A DNA stretch of 64,000 nt from Typha latifolia. Lineage: Eukaryota > Streptophyta > Magnoliopsida > Poales > Typhaceae. How positions within the stretch are numbered: position 1 is the first letter of the stretch; every line of letters starts with the position of its first letter. Both the position numbers and the translations under genes were made by a program. Shown one piece after another: positions 1-11,720 of the stretch. Where the stretch lies: assembly GCA_019914945.1 (NCBI GenBank), contig CM034103.1, forward strand, positions 5,456,001 to 5,520,000, in the 5' to 3' direction. The notes beneath the pieces are model-generated. The model did no database searches and was not told the DNA's origin. It worked only from the letters and a program-made list of their open reading frames with translations.

Positions 1-1547
1 CCATGCTTCCCTTCTTCCCTATTTAATAAATATTAATTTACTAACATGCCCTCCCTTCTCTCCTTCCCTTCCTAATTTCTTCATCCCATATAGGCCTAGT
101 TGCCTTTGTTTCTTCTCCCTTCATCTCCTCCCTATTCCCTTCTCACTTAATTATCTACAGGAAAGCTTTCCTTAATCCATTTTCAAGTAGTACATAGAAA
201 AACGAAGTACCTCCAAATGATACCAAAATTTTAGAATCAATTTCATGAACTACAAAAGATTATATTTTAAAGACGATATTTTCACGATTAACCCAATAAA
301 AGTCGTCAATCTCACTTACTAGACCAAACCTTCTTAGAGCACTAACTTTCAATCAAAGTTGATGGAAATTATTTCTTTAACCAACGTTACGTGAAACTTA
401 AGCTCAATTCAGGGAACTTGTAAAGGAACAATAGGCAAGATTTATCCTCAATGCTTCCTTAATTTATGCATTCTTTTCTCTTCTATTTTCTCAAGTAGTA
501 GGGAAATTCTTTTTTTTTCAAACTTACAGTAAATTCATCCCAAATTAAGAGGAATTTGCATATACAAACCCCTTATTTAGATACTACAAGATTGGTCCTT
601 CAAATGTTACTAACTTTGGTCCTTCAAATGTTACTAACTTTACTATATGTTGCCTAATTTTTGGATGTTGTATTTTTTGGTAACAGAATGAGGGAAAACT
701 CTTTCCTCATAATTTCATTCAAAAATTCTAAACTAAAATATTCTTACTTTGTTCTCTATTAGTACCCTAATTGTTAAATGTATGAGTTTCTCTTTTCGAG
801 CTTCTATTTTCTCTAACACAAATCATGCAAAACTTGGGAATTCATGAGATACATTCCGTCGTTCTCTTCTCTCATTGAGATCAAATATTTTATCTTAGGC
901 CAAAATGCCTTTAGAGTAAACATACCCAAGTGTGTCAAGTTGCACTTGTAGCACTAATTGGATTGATAAAAGGGAGTACACATGACATCCCATTGTATGG
1001 CTAGAGCTGGACCATTTCCTGACAGGTTGCATAAAGTATGAAATGATGCAGGCAGCACGGGGCATATTTTGGTATGTTCATACATGGATACCTATAGACA
1101 CACACACACACACGCACGCACAAACATAGATAGATGAATAAATACATAAATAAAATTGATCCCCTATGATTTCATGCTAAGTACCAAACTTAGCAACCCA
1201 TTCTATCTAAGACTCTTTTCTTTTCTTTTCTTTTCTTTTCTTTTTGAGAAGTTTCTTTCTAGACATTATTTGCCTAGTATACCAAGTTTATTTACAACAA
1301 AGAAAAAGGCATTTCAACCTTAGGCAGCCTTAAAAACTGAGTGAATTAACTCAGGAACGAATGAAATATTATTTACAATAGATGAGTACTTGTGCATGCC
1401 CCTACACTGCCAATTAGTATTTTTCCTCTTTAGTGATAGAAACAAGCTACAAATTACAATCCTTTGGTGGCTAGAGATCACATAACCTGCTAAAATATCA
1501 GGATGCAATTATAAGCCTACTATACCATGCATGTATTTGCTTATTTT
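1..1547. other. AT-rich noncoding stretch, probably RCC1-gene intron
   Basis: I see no coding exon here on either strand. The stretch lies beyond (3' of) exon 4 of the minus-strand RCC1-family gene and is probably part of a long intron, because the remaining RCC1 repeats are not found between here and 3,367. It contains a short CA run near 1,098-1,116 and a TTTTC pentamer run near 1,213-1,245. The small ORFs here have no recognisable domain. Confidence 0.5.
1213..1245. repeat. TTTTC microsatellite
   Basis: Six or so consecutive TTTTC units can be read directly. This is a simple repeat with no inferred function. Confidence 0.85.
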
Positions 1548-1556
1548 GTTTGTACC

Positions 1557-2050
1557 AAGGATGGCCGTGCCGACCGGCACAGGGCGTGCCGGTCAGCACT
1601 TGCCGTGCCGGTCAGCACTTGCCGTGCCGGCGGTGTACCGGCACGTGGCACGAGAGATGCCGCACAGCACCCCTCGTCGTCGAGCTCGCTATCGCCGTCA
1701 CCGCTCTCGGTCGCTGTCGCCGCTCCCGGTCGCCGTCACTGCTCGCCGACGCCGTCGCCACTCGCCCGAGCTCAGATCCGCAACTTAAGTTTTTAACCGA
1801 TAAGCCCCCCTCTCTTTCTCGATCTCTTTCTTCCCCTCCCTCAGCTAGGGCACCCGACGCAACCTTGGGCGAGCGGCGACAGTGACCGGGAGCGGCGACG
1901 GCGAAGGCCAGCAACGACAGCGATGGACAAGGTGGTACATTTTTCTCTCCTTTTCTTACGGCACGGCCGACAACTGCCGCGGCACGTGCCATGCCGTGCC
2001 GTGACGGCCGGCGGTCGGCACGGGCCGTGCCTGTGGCACGACCATCGTTA
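1557..2050. mobile_element. non-autonomous Mutator-like (MULE) element, GC-rich
   Basis: A 494-bp GC-rich island in AT-rich DNA is bounded by a perfect 9-bp direct repeat, GTTTGTACC, at 1548-1556 and 2051-2059. Just inside are imperfect terminal inverted repeats: the left end reads AAGGATGGCCGTGCC and the right end, reverse-complemented, reads TAACGATGGTCGTGCC. Both run on into further GTGCCGG-rich inverted sequence. A 9-bp target duplication is the hallmark of Mutator-superfamily insertion. No transposase is encoded; the overlapping long ORFs are products of GC-rich repeats. It lies in the presumed fourth intron of the RCC1-family gene. Confidence 0.8.
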
Positions 2051-2119
2051 GTTTGTACCAGACTGCAACTTACATGTAATAAAACATATTTGCATAACTC
2101 AAACATATAATATTGACCA

Positions 2120-3136
2120 ATGTTTTGAAAAACGGCCACAGGTGGCGGGTGGTCACCCCACTGCCTAGCGCCTAGGCAGAAGACGAGCGACAAGGCGGGT
2201 GACAAGGCGGTCTAACATTTTTAATATAAATAAGTATAGTATATATAGAAATTCTAATAGTGTACTAAACCAAAATACTAAATAACATAATCGCATTGAC
2301 TAATTGCTTATTAGTGATAACTGAATAACTGAGATATCTGATTACTAACTCTAGTTTATTTACATGAATCACATTTCAAAATACTCTAATCAGAAATTAT
2401 ATACCTAGCAGGCAATTAGTAATTCCCCCAATTAATAATGCATGACAGTGGGAAAAAAATTCCTTCTCGTAATCTTAATTCAATAAATCATAAACCAACT
2501 AATTAGCAATTAACTCCTCTAAATTTCTAATTAATTCCTATAACCATATATCATAGCAGATTAAGAGTAATTGAAAAATTAAGCTAGGAAAAATTAGGAA
2601 CATTTAAGCTTGGGAAAAGAAAACAATAAACCTATTGATTCATAATAGGAGAGAGTGGGAGAGAGTGAGAGAAACTGAGAAAGTGAGAGAGAGAGAGAGG
2701 GGGAGAGAGGAGAGATGAGTATCATTGTAAGAGAGATTAACTGAGAGAGAGTGGCAGAGAGAGCATCGCATACTGCCGTCGGCCGCTTGTCACCTTCACT
2801 GTGGTCGCCGCCTTTCCCTACCGTCGGCTATGGAAGAGCTTATTCTAGGGTTTGTCGGTGAGAGATGTGCAGAGAGAGACAAAGAGAGAGAGAGAGAGAG
2901 AACGAGAGAGATCAGCGTGGCATTTGGTTTTTTTATATTGGTTAGTTTTATTAAAACCGATCCACTATAAAACCCGACCGGCTCACTAATAACCGCATCT
3001 CAACTTGGCGAGCCGAAGCGCTGGCCCGCCTAGTGCTATTTTGCGCCTAAGCAGCCCGCCAAGGCGCTTTGCCACCTTTTGTTGGCGCCTTTCAACATGG
3101 CGGGGCGGCCGCCTTTTCCGCTTTTCAAAACAGCGA
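2120..3136. mobile_element. non-autonomous MULE-like element (TGTTTTGAAAA ends)
   Basis: The ends are inverted: left ATGTTTTGAAAAACGG, right (reverse-complemented) CTGTTTTGAAAAGCGG. The flanks are 9-bp direct repeats with one mismatch, TATTGACCA (2111-2119) and TATTGACTA (3137-3145). The termini are GC-rich and the middle is AT-rich, with GA-rich runs around 2,650-2,920. No transposase is readable. It belongs to the same group as the elements at 6,837 and 59,503. It lies in the presumed fourth intron of the RCC1-family gene. Confidence 0.72.
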
Positions 3137-3367
3137 TATTGACTAAATTGATGTAAAGAAAGGAGTAACATTGGATGCTATTAAAAATGACCAGAGACAC
3201 AAATTGTTATAATTAATGGCATAACTTGTTCAGTGGTCTCTCCATATTGTAGTTCATTCAATATTTCAAACGCATGACTTTGAGAAGGTCATAAAATAAG
3301 AAATATAATTAAGGTAGCAAGTTTGTAGCGCATAGCATAATCATAACCGACCAAAAGATAGACATAC

Positions 3368-6300
3368 CATTCTTCGTAGAACCTGTTCCCAACTGTCCAT
3401 GCTTATTCATACCAAAAGAAAAGGATTTCCGATCTTCACTTACAACAACTGTATGATTCCTTCCAACGCCTGCTCTTACAATCTTATATCTGTACCATCA
3501 GCAACCTTATGTCAGCTTCAGTGTCATCCAACTGTCTTATATGATGCAGCAAATGTGGCCTGACAGCATCTAACAACATGCACAATGTAATGCTATAAAG
3601 TATAAACTATAAACGGGGTTGAAAAGCTTGCAGAACATAATAACCTATAATTTGATAGTAAATTTAGAAATAATTGTTCCATGGAACTAAGTACAGCAAA
3701 TCAGACAGGATTGCAAAGGAAAATCATCATATCAACTCCTTTATACATGAAATCAGTTCCATCTGGACCAAGTCAATGAATAATTTAATACACTTGAAAT
3801 ATTACAATGAGTTGAGTGCATGAGCTCAAGTAGCCACCAAAGAAGGGTGAATCATCACAGAATACTATATATCACCCACATACGGAATGAGAAAAATCTG
3901 CAATGAAGAATAGCTTCATATTCTTCCTGAACTCAAACAACTAAAACACAGAAGCATTACGACTATAATTTGACCTACAAGAAGACACCTAAATTGCTTT
4001 GATTTGCACAGACTCTGAGTCCGCCGATGCAAGAAAATGACCATTGTTAGGAATAGAAGTTTGTAATGCCTCATCAAACTACATACAATGCCAAAAGAAA
4101 ATGATACAAATATTACTTATAAGAATTACATTAATCATACAAGCAATTCTTGGTAGAAGCCTGTGAAAGGTTTCCCAAAGAAGCAGCAGCAAAGAAGTGT
4201 TATACCAGCTTCATTAATTTTAGTTGAACATAGCTGACTATACAGAGATTGATCTAAATACTATCTTTGGGTTGGGGTGACTGAGATGGAAAAGAATGGG
4301 AAGATAGTTACTTATATTGTCAGTAGCCTCCAATTGGATAAAATTGACAGATGGCTGAGATGGCCATATCATAAAAGTTCAAATCTATTAAAACCAAATA
4401 CAACTGAAAGTTATCACATGATGTGCAGGCACATGCTTATTCAATGCATATATGATCCATATGTGATGTAGTATCAAGTCTTTCCCAGTTCTAAAAGGAA
4501 ACCTAATCTTAAGGTTTCCTAATTCTCATAGGAATCTTATTCTCAAAGGTTTTCTAGTTCTATAGGATTCCTAATCTCAAAAGGTTTCTTATGTAGGTTT
4601 TCTATGTAGTTTCCTATTTTAAATGTCTTTCCTAATTATTTAATTTCCTAATAGTTGTTAGTTTCCCATCTAGATTGGATTTCTAGTAATTTTAGGAGTT
4701 TTATTTGCTTTAGTATTAATCTCTATTTAAGGAGAAGTGGTGTATGATGGAAAATACACTACTTTTTATAAAATTGAGTGTTAGTTCTATTTTACTTCTT
4801 CTCTTCTTTTTCTCTCTTCTATTTTTCCGACGGTGATCACAAAATTTCTTCATCAGCTGCTCCAGTATGCAGATATGCAAGCACCAGCGCACATGCCAGG
4901 ACTCTCCAGACTATTGTATGGGAATACATGCACATAGATGATGGTGGTACATCGAAGGAAAGGACATAATGGGTTTGCACAAGAGAAGATCGAAACGCAT
5001 ATTATAAAGCCATGAAACTCTTTAAAGTAATATTTCCAATGGAAGTGAATATAGTTTTTCATATAAAATTAAGAATATTTACTTTTTAACAAGAGACTTT
5101 AACCTAAGGGAGACACAGGAATAGCTTGGGGTCAAGGTTATGAAACCAACCAGTCCAATCTCCCTATAAGCAAGTTGTTTTATCTCATTTTTAGTATTCT
5201 CGTCAACCCAAATTGGTCTAAGAATAGATAGATTCAGAAATAGTAATAACATAATTTGATGATTGCCTTTGAAGAGAGAGGCTTATATTCTCAAAGAATA
5301 GATATAGAAGGAAAGTTGCTTGAGGGAGCAAAGCACAACAAAAGCCCTGATTTCCAGATACATATATCATGGTGCACCATCTTTTTAAAAATAGTGAAAC
5401 CAGTGGCTCTCTCCCTCTCTCGTCGACGTAGGAAATTGGCAAATTATGTAATTCTGTGTGCACAATTTATGTTGTTTTTTTCACTATTTCACCCTAGATC
5501 CAACAATTGTACTATAGCACTTTGATAAGTTGATGAATCATATGAGACAAAATGATCTATAAGCAATGGGATCTCAACAAATGATTAAGGTCAAGAACAG
5601 GAACTCCTTAGGCCACAGCGTGACATCTAACAATTAGTGAATTTCAAAATAAAGCAAAGTTTTGATAAGGCATCAAGTTGCCACCCTTTTGTTCTTGAAA
5701 CAAAATTCAAAAGATCTAATTATTTTGCCAGATAAATATACATGTACACATCACTGTACAGTTAAGTAATGTTGTCTACAAATCCCAAAAATTGCACAAG
5801 GAACTACTTATAAACAAGCTAACAAAAGGAACTATGATATGCATTCAGTGTCCACAACTCAAAATGAGCAACATATGTAGAAGCTGACACTGTCACTATA
5901 TTTTAACAAATCTATTTAGTGGCATATCACAGAATTTTGTGCTGATTCAAGCAACTAAAAGTAGTAGTTGCCAATAAATCTTACTTGGATAGTTCAGACA
6001 CAATTGTTGGCATATTACGTTGAAGGGTATCACCATGTCCTAGCTGTCCCTTCTGCCAACATATTGTAGATTAAGTGTTTGGCAAAATCCAACAGTCACA
6101 AAGTAGTGTCCATACCTCATTTCGCCCCCATGTATAGCAGCGGCCTTCAACATCCAGAGCCACACAATGGCAAGAAGCTACAGTATCATTGGCAAATAGT
6201 TACCAAGTTGCTGACTGTTTAAATTGTATCAACAAGCATATATGCAGCTAATGACAGAACATGTTATGCTGGACTAGTTTTGATGACAGGAAGAGTGGAA

Positions 6301-9300
6301 GACAATAACATTCTTTATGAACAAGAAGAACTTTGGATTGGCCCAAAAAAAAGGAAAAAAAAAACAAACCACTTTTAGTAACATAGTGCAAAAGAGAAGC
6401 AAACTCCATAGTTTATAACTTCATAATTCATATAACTGGCACTTCAAGAGTAACACTTGTCTGATAGCATGCATAGCAGGAAAAAAGAAAGCCAGAAAAT
6501 AACTCATCGTAGGATGAAGACAGTATACTAGTTTAGATGAGGGAAAAAAAAGTGGAATATCTGAAAGCTCAATATAAGAGCTCTGTTTTTTGGAGTGCTG
6601 TAAAGCACTACATACACTAAAATATTAAAGAAACATTACATATGCCGTGAAGCAGTGTACAGCTGTGGTTTAGGCATAATCTAGCCAAGAGTTCATTTTT
6701 AATTATATCATAGCCTGTCATGGAAGAGAATGCAACTAGTACTACTCCATTATTCCCCGCTGATGGAACTAAAAACGGAAAATCTCATTAATGCAGTACA
6801 TTGCCATATGGCAACACCGTACTGTTATGAAGCATCAATGTTTTTAAAGGCGGCCACCTTGGCGGGGTGGCAACCCAACCACCCCACCATGCAGTTAAGC
6901 AGCCTGCTAATGGCGAGCAAGCCACCATTTATTTTTCAATGGGCCGCCTTGTCATTTGGCGGCCTGCCTTTTCCTTTTGGCAGCCTGCGCGGCTCGCTTA
7001 GTTGTTATAGTGGGTCGAGTAAAGTCGCACTATCCAACGGATATTAAAAAAAACTACTAGCCCTAACCCAAATACCTAATCCCTCATCTTCCTCTCTTTT
7101 CTCTCTTGATCGACAATAACAAGCGATAGCGGCAGCAAGTAACTCTTCTTTCTTCTCTTTTCCTCTTCACTTTCTTTCTTCTTCCCTTTCATTCTCGGCG
7201 CCGACGACAACAAGCAGCTACTAAAGTGGTGATCGCCTTCTCCCTCTTTCTCTCCCTCTCTCTCTCTCTCTCTAAATGGGACCTCTTAGAGAAAGCCAGG
7301 AAGGACTGTCTCAAAAAAAAGGGGAGAAGCTTTAAAAGGCTATGTGCTCACTGCTCACCCAAAATTCTCTCCCTCTCAATAGCTGCATGAGCCCATAGAG
7401 CCACTTTTTTAATTTTAAATGCATTAATAAAATATGTAATAAATAAATATATATATATATATATGTATACATATTTGTAAATTATGATATTTTATTGTTA
7501 TGATTGTAAATTACACTATTAAAATATTTATATATACTATATCAATATATACATATATATTATCATATATAATTAATTTTTATTATTTAAAAAAATTTAG
7601 TACTAAAAATGCTAAACCGCCTTAGCATCCGCCTTGGCACTAGGCGATGGGATGACCGCCCGCCACTCGCGGCTGCCTTTCAATACAGTGTGAAACATGA
7701 TACAGATATAGATACAAATACAACACAATATTGATACATCAATATGACAAAATCTTGAAAATGAGGATATGATCATGATTCCCAAAATTAGAAGATGCCA
7801 TGTCAGATACGTCAATCCCGATCACAATTCGGATTTCAGTCTAGGATAAGCCCGTTTCGCACGTTGACCGATCCAGATTTCAATCTAGGATCAGCCCGTT
7901 CTGCCTTATCAACCAAAACTAAAAAATTATTAAAATTCATTTTGAATCTAAACTCTAAAATTTATCTCCCATAATCGATGCCCTCAGCTGCCTCATTTTT
8001 AAGTTTTCAATTTTTGCCCTCTATCTCTTACGCACACTCTCATCCCACCCCTCACATTATACCGAGTTCATTCGATGGTTGATCAAATAAGCCCCTCCGA
8101 CTACTACGCAGGTGAACTCAGATGAGTGTTTTTTTTCTCATTTCTTTTCTTTCTCTTTTTCACCCACTTTTTAGCTTCTTTTCATTAAAAAATTGTCAAA
8201 TTCAAGTTGGAACGAATCATAGTTTTTTAGTGAGTTTTTTCTTTAGTTTTTAGTCTCATATATCACAAATTTTTATTTTCTTATTCATTTTTTATTTTTC
8301 TCAATTTTTAAAAAATTCCGTGCATTTTAAAAATAATATTAAGAATTTTATATAATAAAATATAGTCTGATCCAATATAAGCGGCCGATACAGCCAATAC
8401 AACCAATAGGTTTCATTTTTTCTAATAGCTGATCTCAATCTCCATACCAAATTTCAAAAAATTGGATATGATACACTAGGGATATGCACCACTTTTATAT
8501 ATGTATTATTTATACATGTAAATGTATAGTATAGTCAAATATGCCTCTATGGATAAAATACATAGATGTATATCAACAATGCTAACCACTTCAAGCAATT
8601 CTTTTACGTGTTTGTTGCTAGTAACAAAAACAAAGAAGAGCAGTTCAATCTAATGTGAATAACTAATGTGAACCTCCTCCAAATTCATAAGTTATGCCCA
8701 TAGTATAGCTTGTAGGGCAAGTGGAATCTTCTAAACCCAACTTGATTTGCACCTCTTCTTATAAGGCCAGGTGGCCTAGTTAGTCAGCCAGAAATGTATT
8801 CCAATCTACAAATACATGGTCTTCAATATTTGATGAGACCCAAGATCATTTCATCTAATCAGGTGCTCAATAGTGATTCTGCAAAATCTTATTCCAATCT
8901 CATGAAATTTTGAACGGATATGATCTCCTGTTTTGTATAGGATCATACACAAGTTCTTCCACAGCAATTTTTTCATCAATTACTATCCATGATTTCCGCA
9001 TATTGTGCTGGTGTCTTATCAGGATTGATACAAAAGAGTACTTGATACAAACCTGTATTGGAACATGTAGACCCATATTGATTGCAGGTCAATGCTGTGC
9101 CAATTGTGTTGGTTGGTAATATCAAACGATAATCAATACTCTGAATGCCACTGGCATGACTATCACAGTACTGCTTAGTAGCTTATTGCTACTGCATCAG
9201 ATTTGAGGGCATAATTTCATCTGTTATCGTGTTCAGCAGAGATAGATTTCAACCAGAGGATGAAGAGTTATTGTTTGTGCGCAACTTTTAGTTGCTTCTC

Positions 9301-10415
9301 GTCTAGTTGTTTATCTTTGCTATTGGACAAGGTTTATATGGTTACAGTAGCCTACTGAAATAAATCTGGATGAAACACTTTTAAATACAGAATATCTGAA
9401 TCAGACAGTAGAACCTAGGAAAGGATGTAGTATAACATAGGTCAAGGTCCATTTGGATTACCAAATATCAACCCAGGACATTGTACTAGAGGAGAAAAGA
9501 GAGGAAAAGAGAAGATAATCCCAATATATGTGGAAGGTTAACAAGAGGAGAATTGAGAGGAAGTAGCATGTAAACTTCCATTTATATTCTCGAGGAATTT
9601 ACTGGCCACAATCCAATTCTAAATAGGACTCAAGAACTTATAGTACTGATCTGGAGTATAGTCAAGGCAGCAAATCAAGAGAAGGAGCCATGCAGCAATC
9701 TTGGAAAAAGTAAGATATACAGAAGCATGTATGAGCAGATCAACAACTTCAAATATAACTTTCTTCCAAGTATACATAACAGCCGTAAAAAATCAAGCAT
9801 AGAGAAAATATCACATGTGAATAAATTATCCTTAGGAAGAAACCGCATTTTGTTCTTGGAGTACTACATTCTTAAGGCACTCCACCCGTTGATGACTACT
9901 AAATTAATTAAACATCTTCTCAAGTTCGATAGGCATAAACCTATCAAAATGCAGCCTAGCACAATAACGCAAAACATCCAAGCGCAGAATGAAAAAACCA
10001 CATTTAAATAAAATTTGCTTAAGAGTCAACACAAAACATTCAGTGACCAAAAATTATGACTTTATATAGTTACGAGCAAAAATCAAGATCAAATATCTCA
10101 CAGAAAGAGAGAAAACAAAGAAAATGCATATATCCAAATGAATCGAACATACAACAAGAAGAAAAAAGTAGCATCCAAACAAAACGAGCAACGCAAGAAG
10201 AGATCGAACTCACTACAGCCCGAGGCTACGAAACGAATATCCACTCCCATAAGGGACCGTAGCCGCGTCGGAGAGACCAAGTTGACGGCGAGCGAACCCA
10301 AAACCTTCCGGCCCATGGCATCCCAGTTCGTCCCACCGCAGTAGAGCAGCTCGCCATAAGCCGCCTCTGCATTCTCCAACTCCTCCGGCTTATTCTCTCC
10401 GTCGGAGGCCGACAT
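3368..10415 (-). CDS. RCC1-repeat family protein, 5' four exons (partial)
   Basis: Four exons on the minus strand join in frame: 10415-10214, 6177-6116, 6052-5985 and 3489-3368, all with GT-AG borders (donors GTGAGT, GTATGG, GTAAGA, GTATGT). They give 151 codons plus one base. The start ATG at 10415 opens the first exon. The protein shows RCC1 blade signatures: YCGGTNWDAMGRK in exon 1, SCHCVALDVEGRCYTWGRNE in exon 2, KGQLGHGDT in exon 3, and GRNHTVVVSED with SFSFGMNKHGQLGTGS in exon 4. The RCC1 fold is a seven-bladed propeller, so the several hundred C-terminal residues are missing. I found no further exon down to position 1, so they lie outside the window or the gene is broken. By recalled similarity it resembles the plant RCC1-family proteins whose N-terminus carries CGGTNWD; partner and role are unknown. 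Three of its introns are long and two are packed with transposons. Confidence 0.85.
4465..4850 (+). mobile_element. possible solo LTR (copia-like) in RCC1 intron 3
   Basis: The stretch has many AGGTTTCCTA/AGGAATC-type short repeats followed by a TATA-like TCTATTTAAGGAG near 4,723-4,735 and a pyrimidine-rich leader. That layout is typical of the U3-R part of plant LTRs. I could not fix the ends or a target-site duplication, so this is an inference from composition only. Confidence 0.3.
6837..7690. mobile_element. non-autonomous MULE-like element
   Basis: The left end AATGTTTTTAAAGGCGGCC and the right end (reverse-complemented CACTGTATTGAAAGGCAGCC) are imperfect inverted repeats. The candidate 9-bp target duplication TGAAGCATC (6828-6836) / TGAAACATG (7691-7699) matches at 7 of 9 positions. 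The ends are GGCGGC-rich and the centre is AT-rich, with a TA run near 7,447-7,465 and a CT run near 7,250-7,272. There is no transposase. It is inserted in intron 1 of the RCC1-family gene. Confidence 0.6.
7700..9700. other. rest of RCC1 intron 1, no gene seen
   Basis: Positions 7,700-9,700 lie inside intron 1 of the RCC1-family gene. A short tandem duplication of about 55 bp (CAGTCTAGGATAAGCCCG and CAATCTAGGATCAGCCCG) lies at about 7,815-7,905. Otherwise I see AT-rich sequence without recognisable coding content. Confidence 0.5.
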
Positions 10416-11104
10416 TTTCGCCGGAAATCGGCGGGGCGGAGTTAGGGTTTTGGTCGAAGATTTGGAAAGCGGAAGCGAGAAAAGCGAATGCGAGGTGAGA
10501 GAAAGAGACTTAGAACTTACTATGTTTGGTGCGAAAGGAAGGGGATTAAATGGGGTCGGGAGAGGGAGCGCGGTTATATGCCACTTTGGCGAGCTAGCCT
10601 TTTCTTTTTCTTTTTTCTTTTGTTTTATTGGTAGCTGAGATGGATTGGCGCTGTCCTAAAAGATTTTTATGTGGGTCATATCATATGGTTCTTTTATTCT
10701 TCTCAGTAAAGACAATTAGAAAGCTAGTCAACCTTTATTCAGTACTGTTTGGGATATGGCTGTCAAAATAGTTCCAGGCTCATTATCTCATTAGCTCGGG
10801 AGCTCGGCTCGAACTCTATATTACAGTGAAGCCGAATCAAACTTAATTTTTTAACCCAAAATAGTAATCAAGTTGAGCTGGACTAGAGTCAGCTTATTCG
10901 AGCTTAAACTAACTCGATATTTATTTTATAATATATTTTTTATGTATTATAAAATAAGTAATTTTACACTTATGTATACAATTATTTTATGAAAATTTGA
11001 ATTGAACGTAATTAATTTTTATAATTAATATAACTTAATTTTATGATACAATTTAAGTTTGAGATAATTAATAATAATTTAAGATAGTGATTAGCGTTAT
11101 TATT

Positions 11105-11720
11105 TTATTTTTTTTTGACAAAAAATATATAGTACCCAATTTTATTGATAAAACATCACAACCGGAGCAAAAAGAGGTTTTGACTTAATAGGTTAAGAAA
11201 CCTATTGAGTTCAGTATGACACCCCCACTAATCAAAGAAAACAACCATTAAGCTAGCAATAAATTAAAACAGAGGGCTTTCATAAAACTCCAGCCTAAAC
11301 AAAACATAACAACTACATCAAAGTTTAGACAATTAGATAAAAATTCAAACATTCACCCCAGCACAAGATAACCAAACACAAAACTAAAATATTCATCTAA
11401 GCAGCGAACTTAGTTTTGTTAGTCATCCTTGATCTTCATCACATATACCATCTTTTTTGTCATTTTTCGCCTACCTTCCTTGCAACCCTACCCAGCAACA
11501 GAACATGGAGGTTATTTTATGATGAAGAATATCCACATCTTTACATCTATTAGTAAACAATCTACTATTGCACTCTAACCAAATGTTCCAAATCATGGTT
11601 GCAACTCAAATAAGGATTCATTTAGAAATCTCCTTCTTCTGATTAAGAAAGAAACTGCAAAACCAATCCTTAGCATGTTTTAGGATTATGGTTAAGCCAG
11701 TAGTCACAGCCACTTTACCA
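11105..11720 (-). mobile_element. 5'-truncated LINE (L1-type) 3' end
   Basis: On the minus strand the sequence encodes, with frame breaks, the stretch ATMIWNIWLECNSRLF followed by LHHKITSMFCCWVGLQGR and a stop. This is the typical C-terminus of plant L1 reverse-transcriptase ORFs (the W-N-I-W-L-E-R-N signature). An untranslated tail of about 350 bp follows, ending in an A/T-rich run at 11,100-11,116 that looks like the old poly(A) end. Upstream sequence (higher coordinates) has several stops and fades by about 11,720. A 5' truncation of this kind is usual for LINE insertions. Confidence 0.7.

Noticed and set aside
1612..2205. 197-residue ORF and overlapping plus-strand ORFs
   Set aside because: They are produced by the GC-rich repeats of the MULE element and run over its right border.
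7800..8480. Possible further transposon next to the 6,837 element
   Set aside because: Only a short tandem duplication and weak matches of GGATATGAT at both sides. No inverted ends could be defined.
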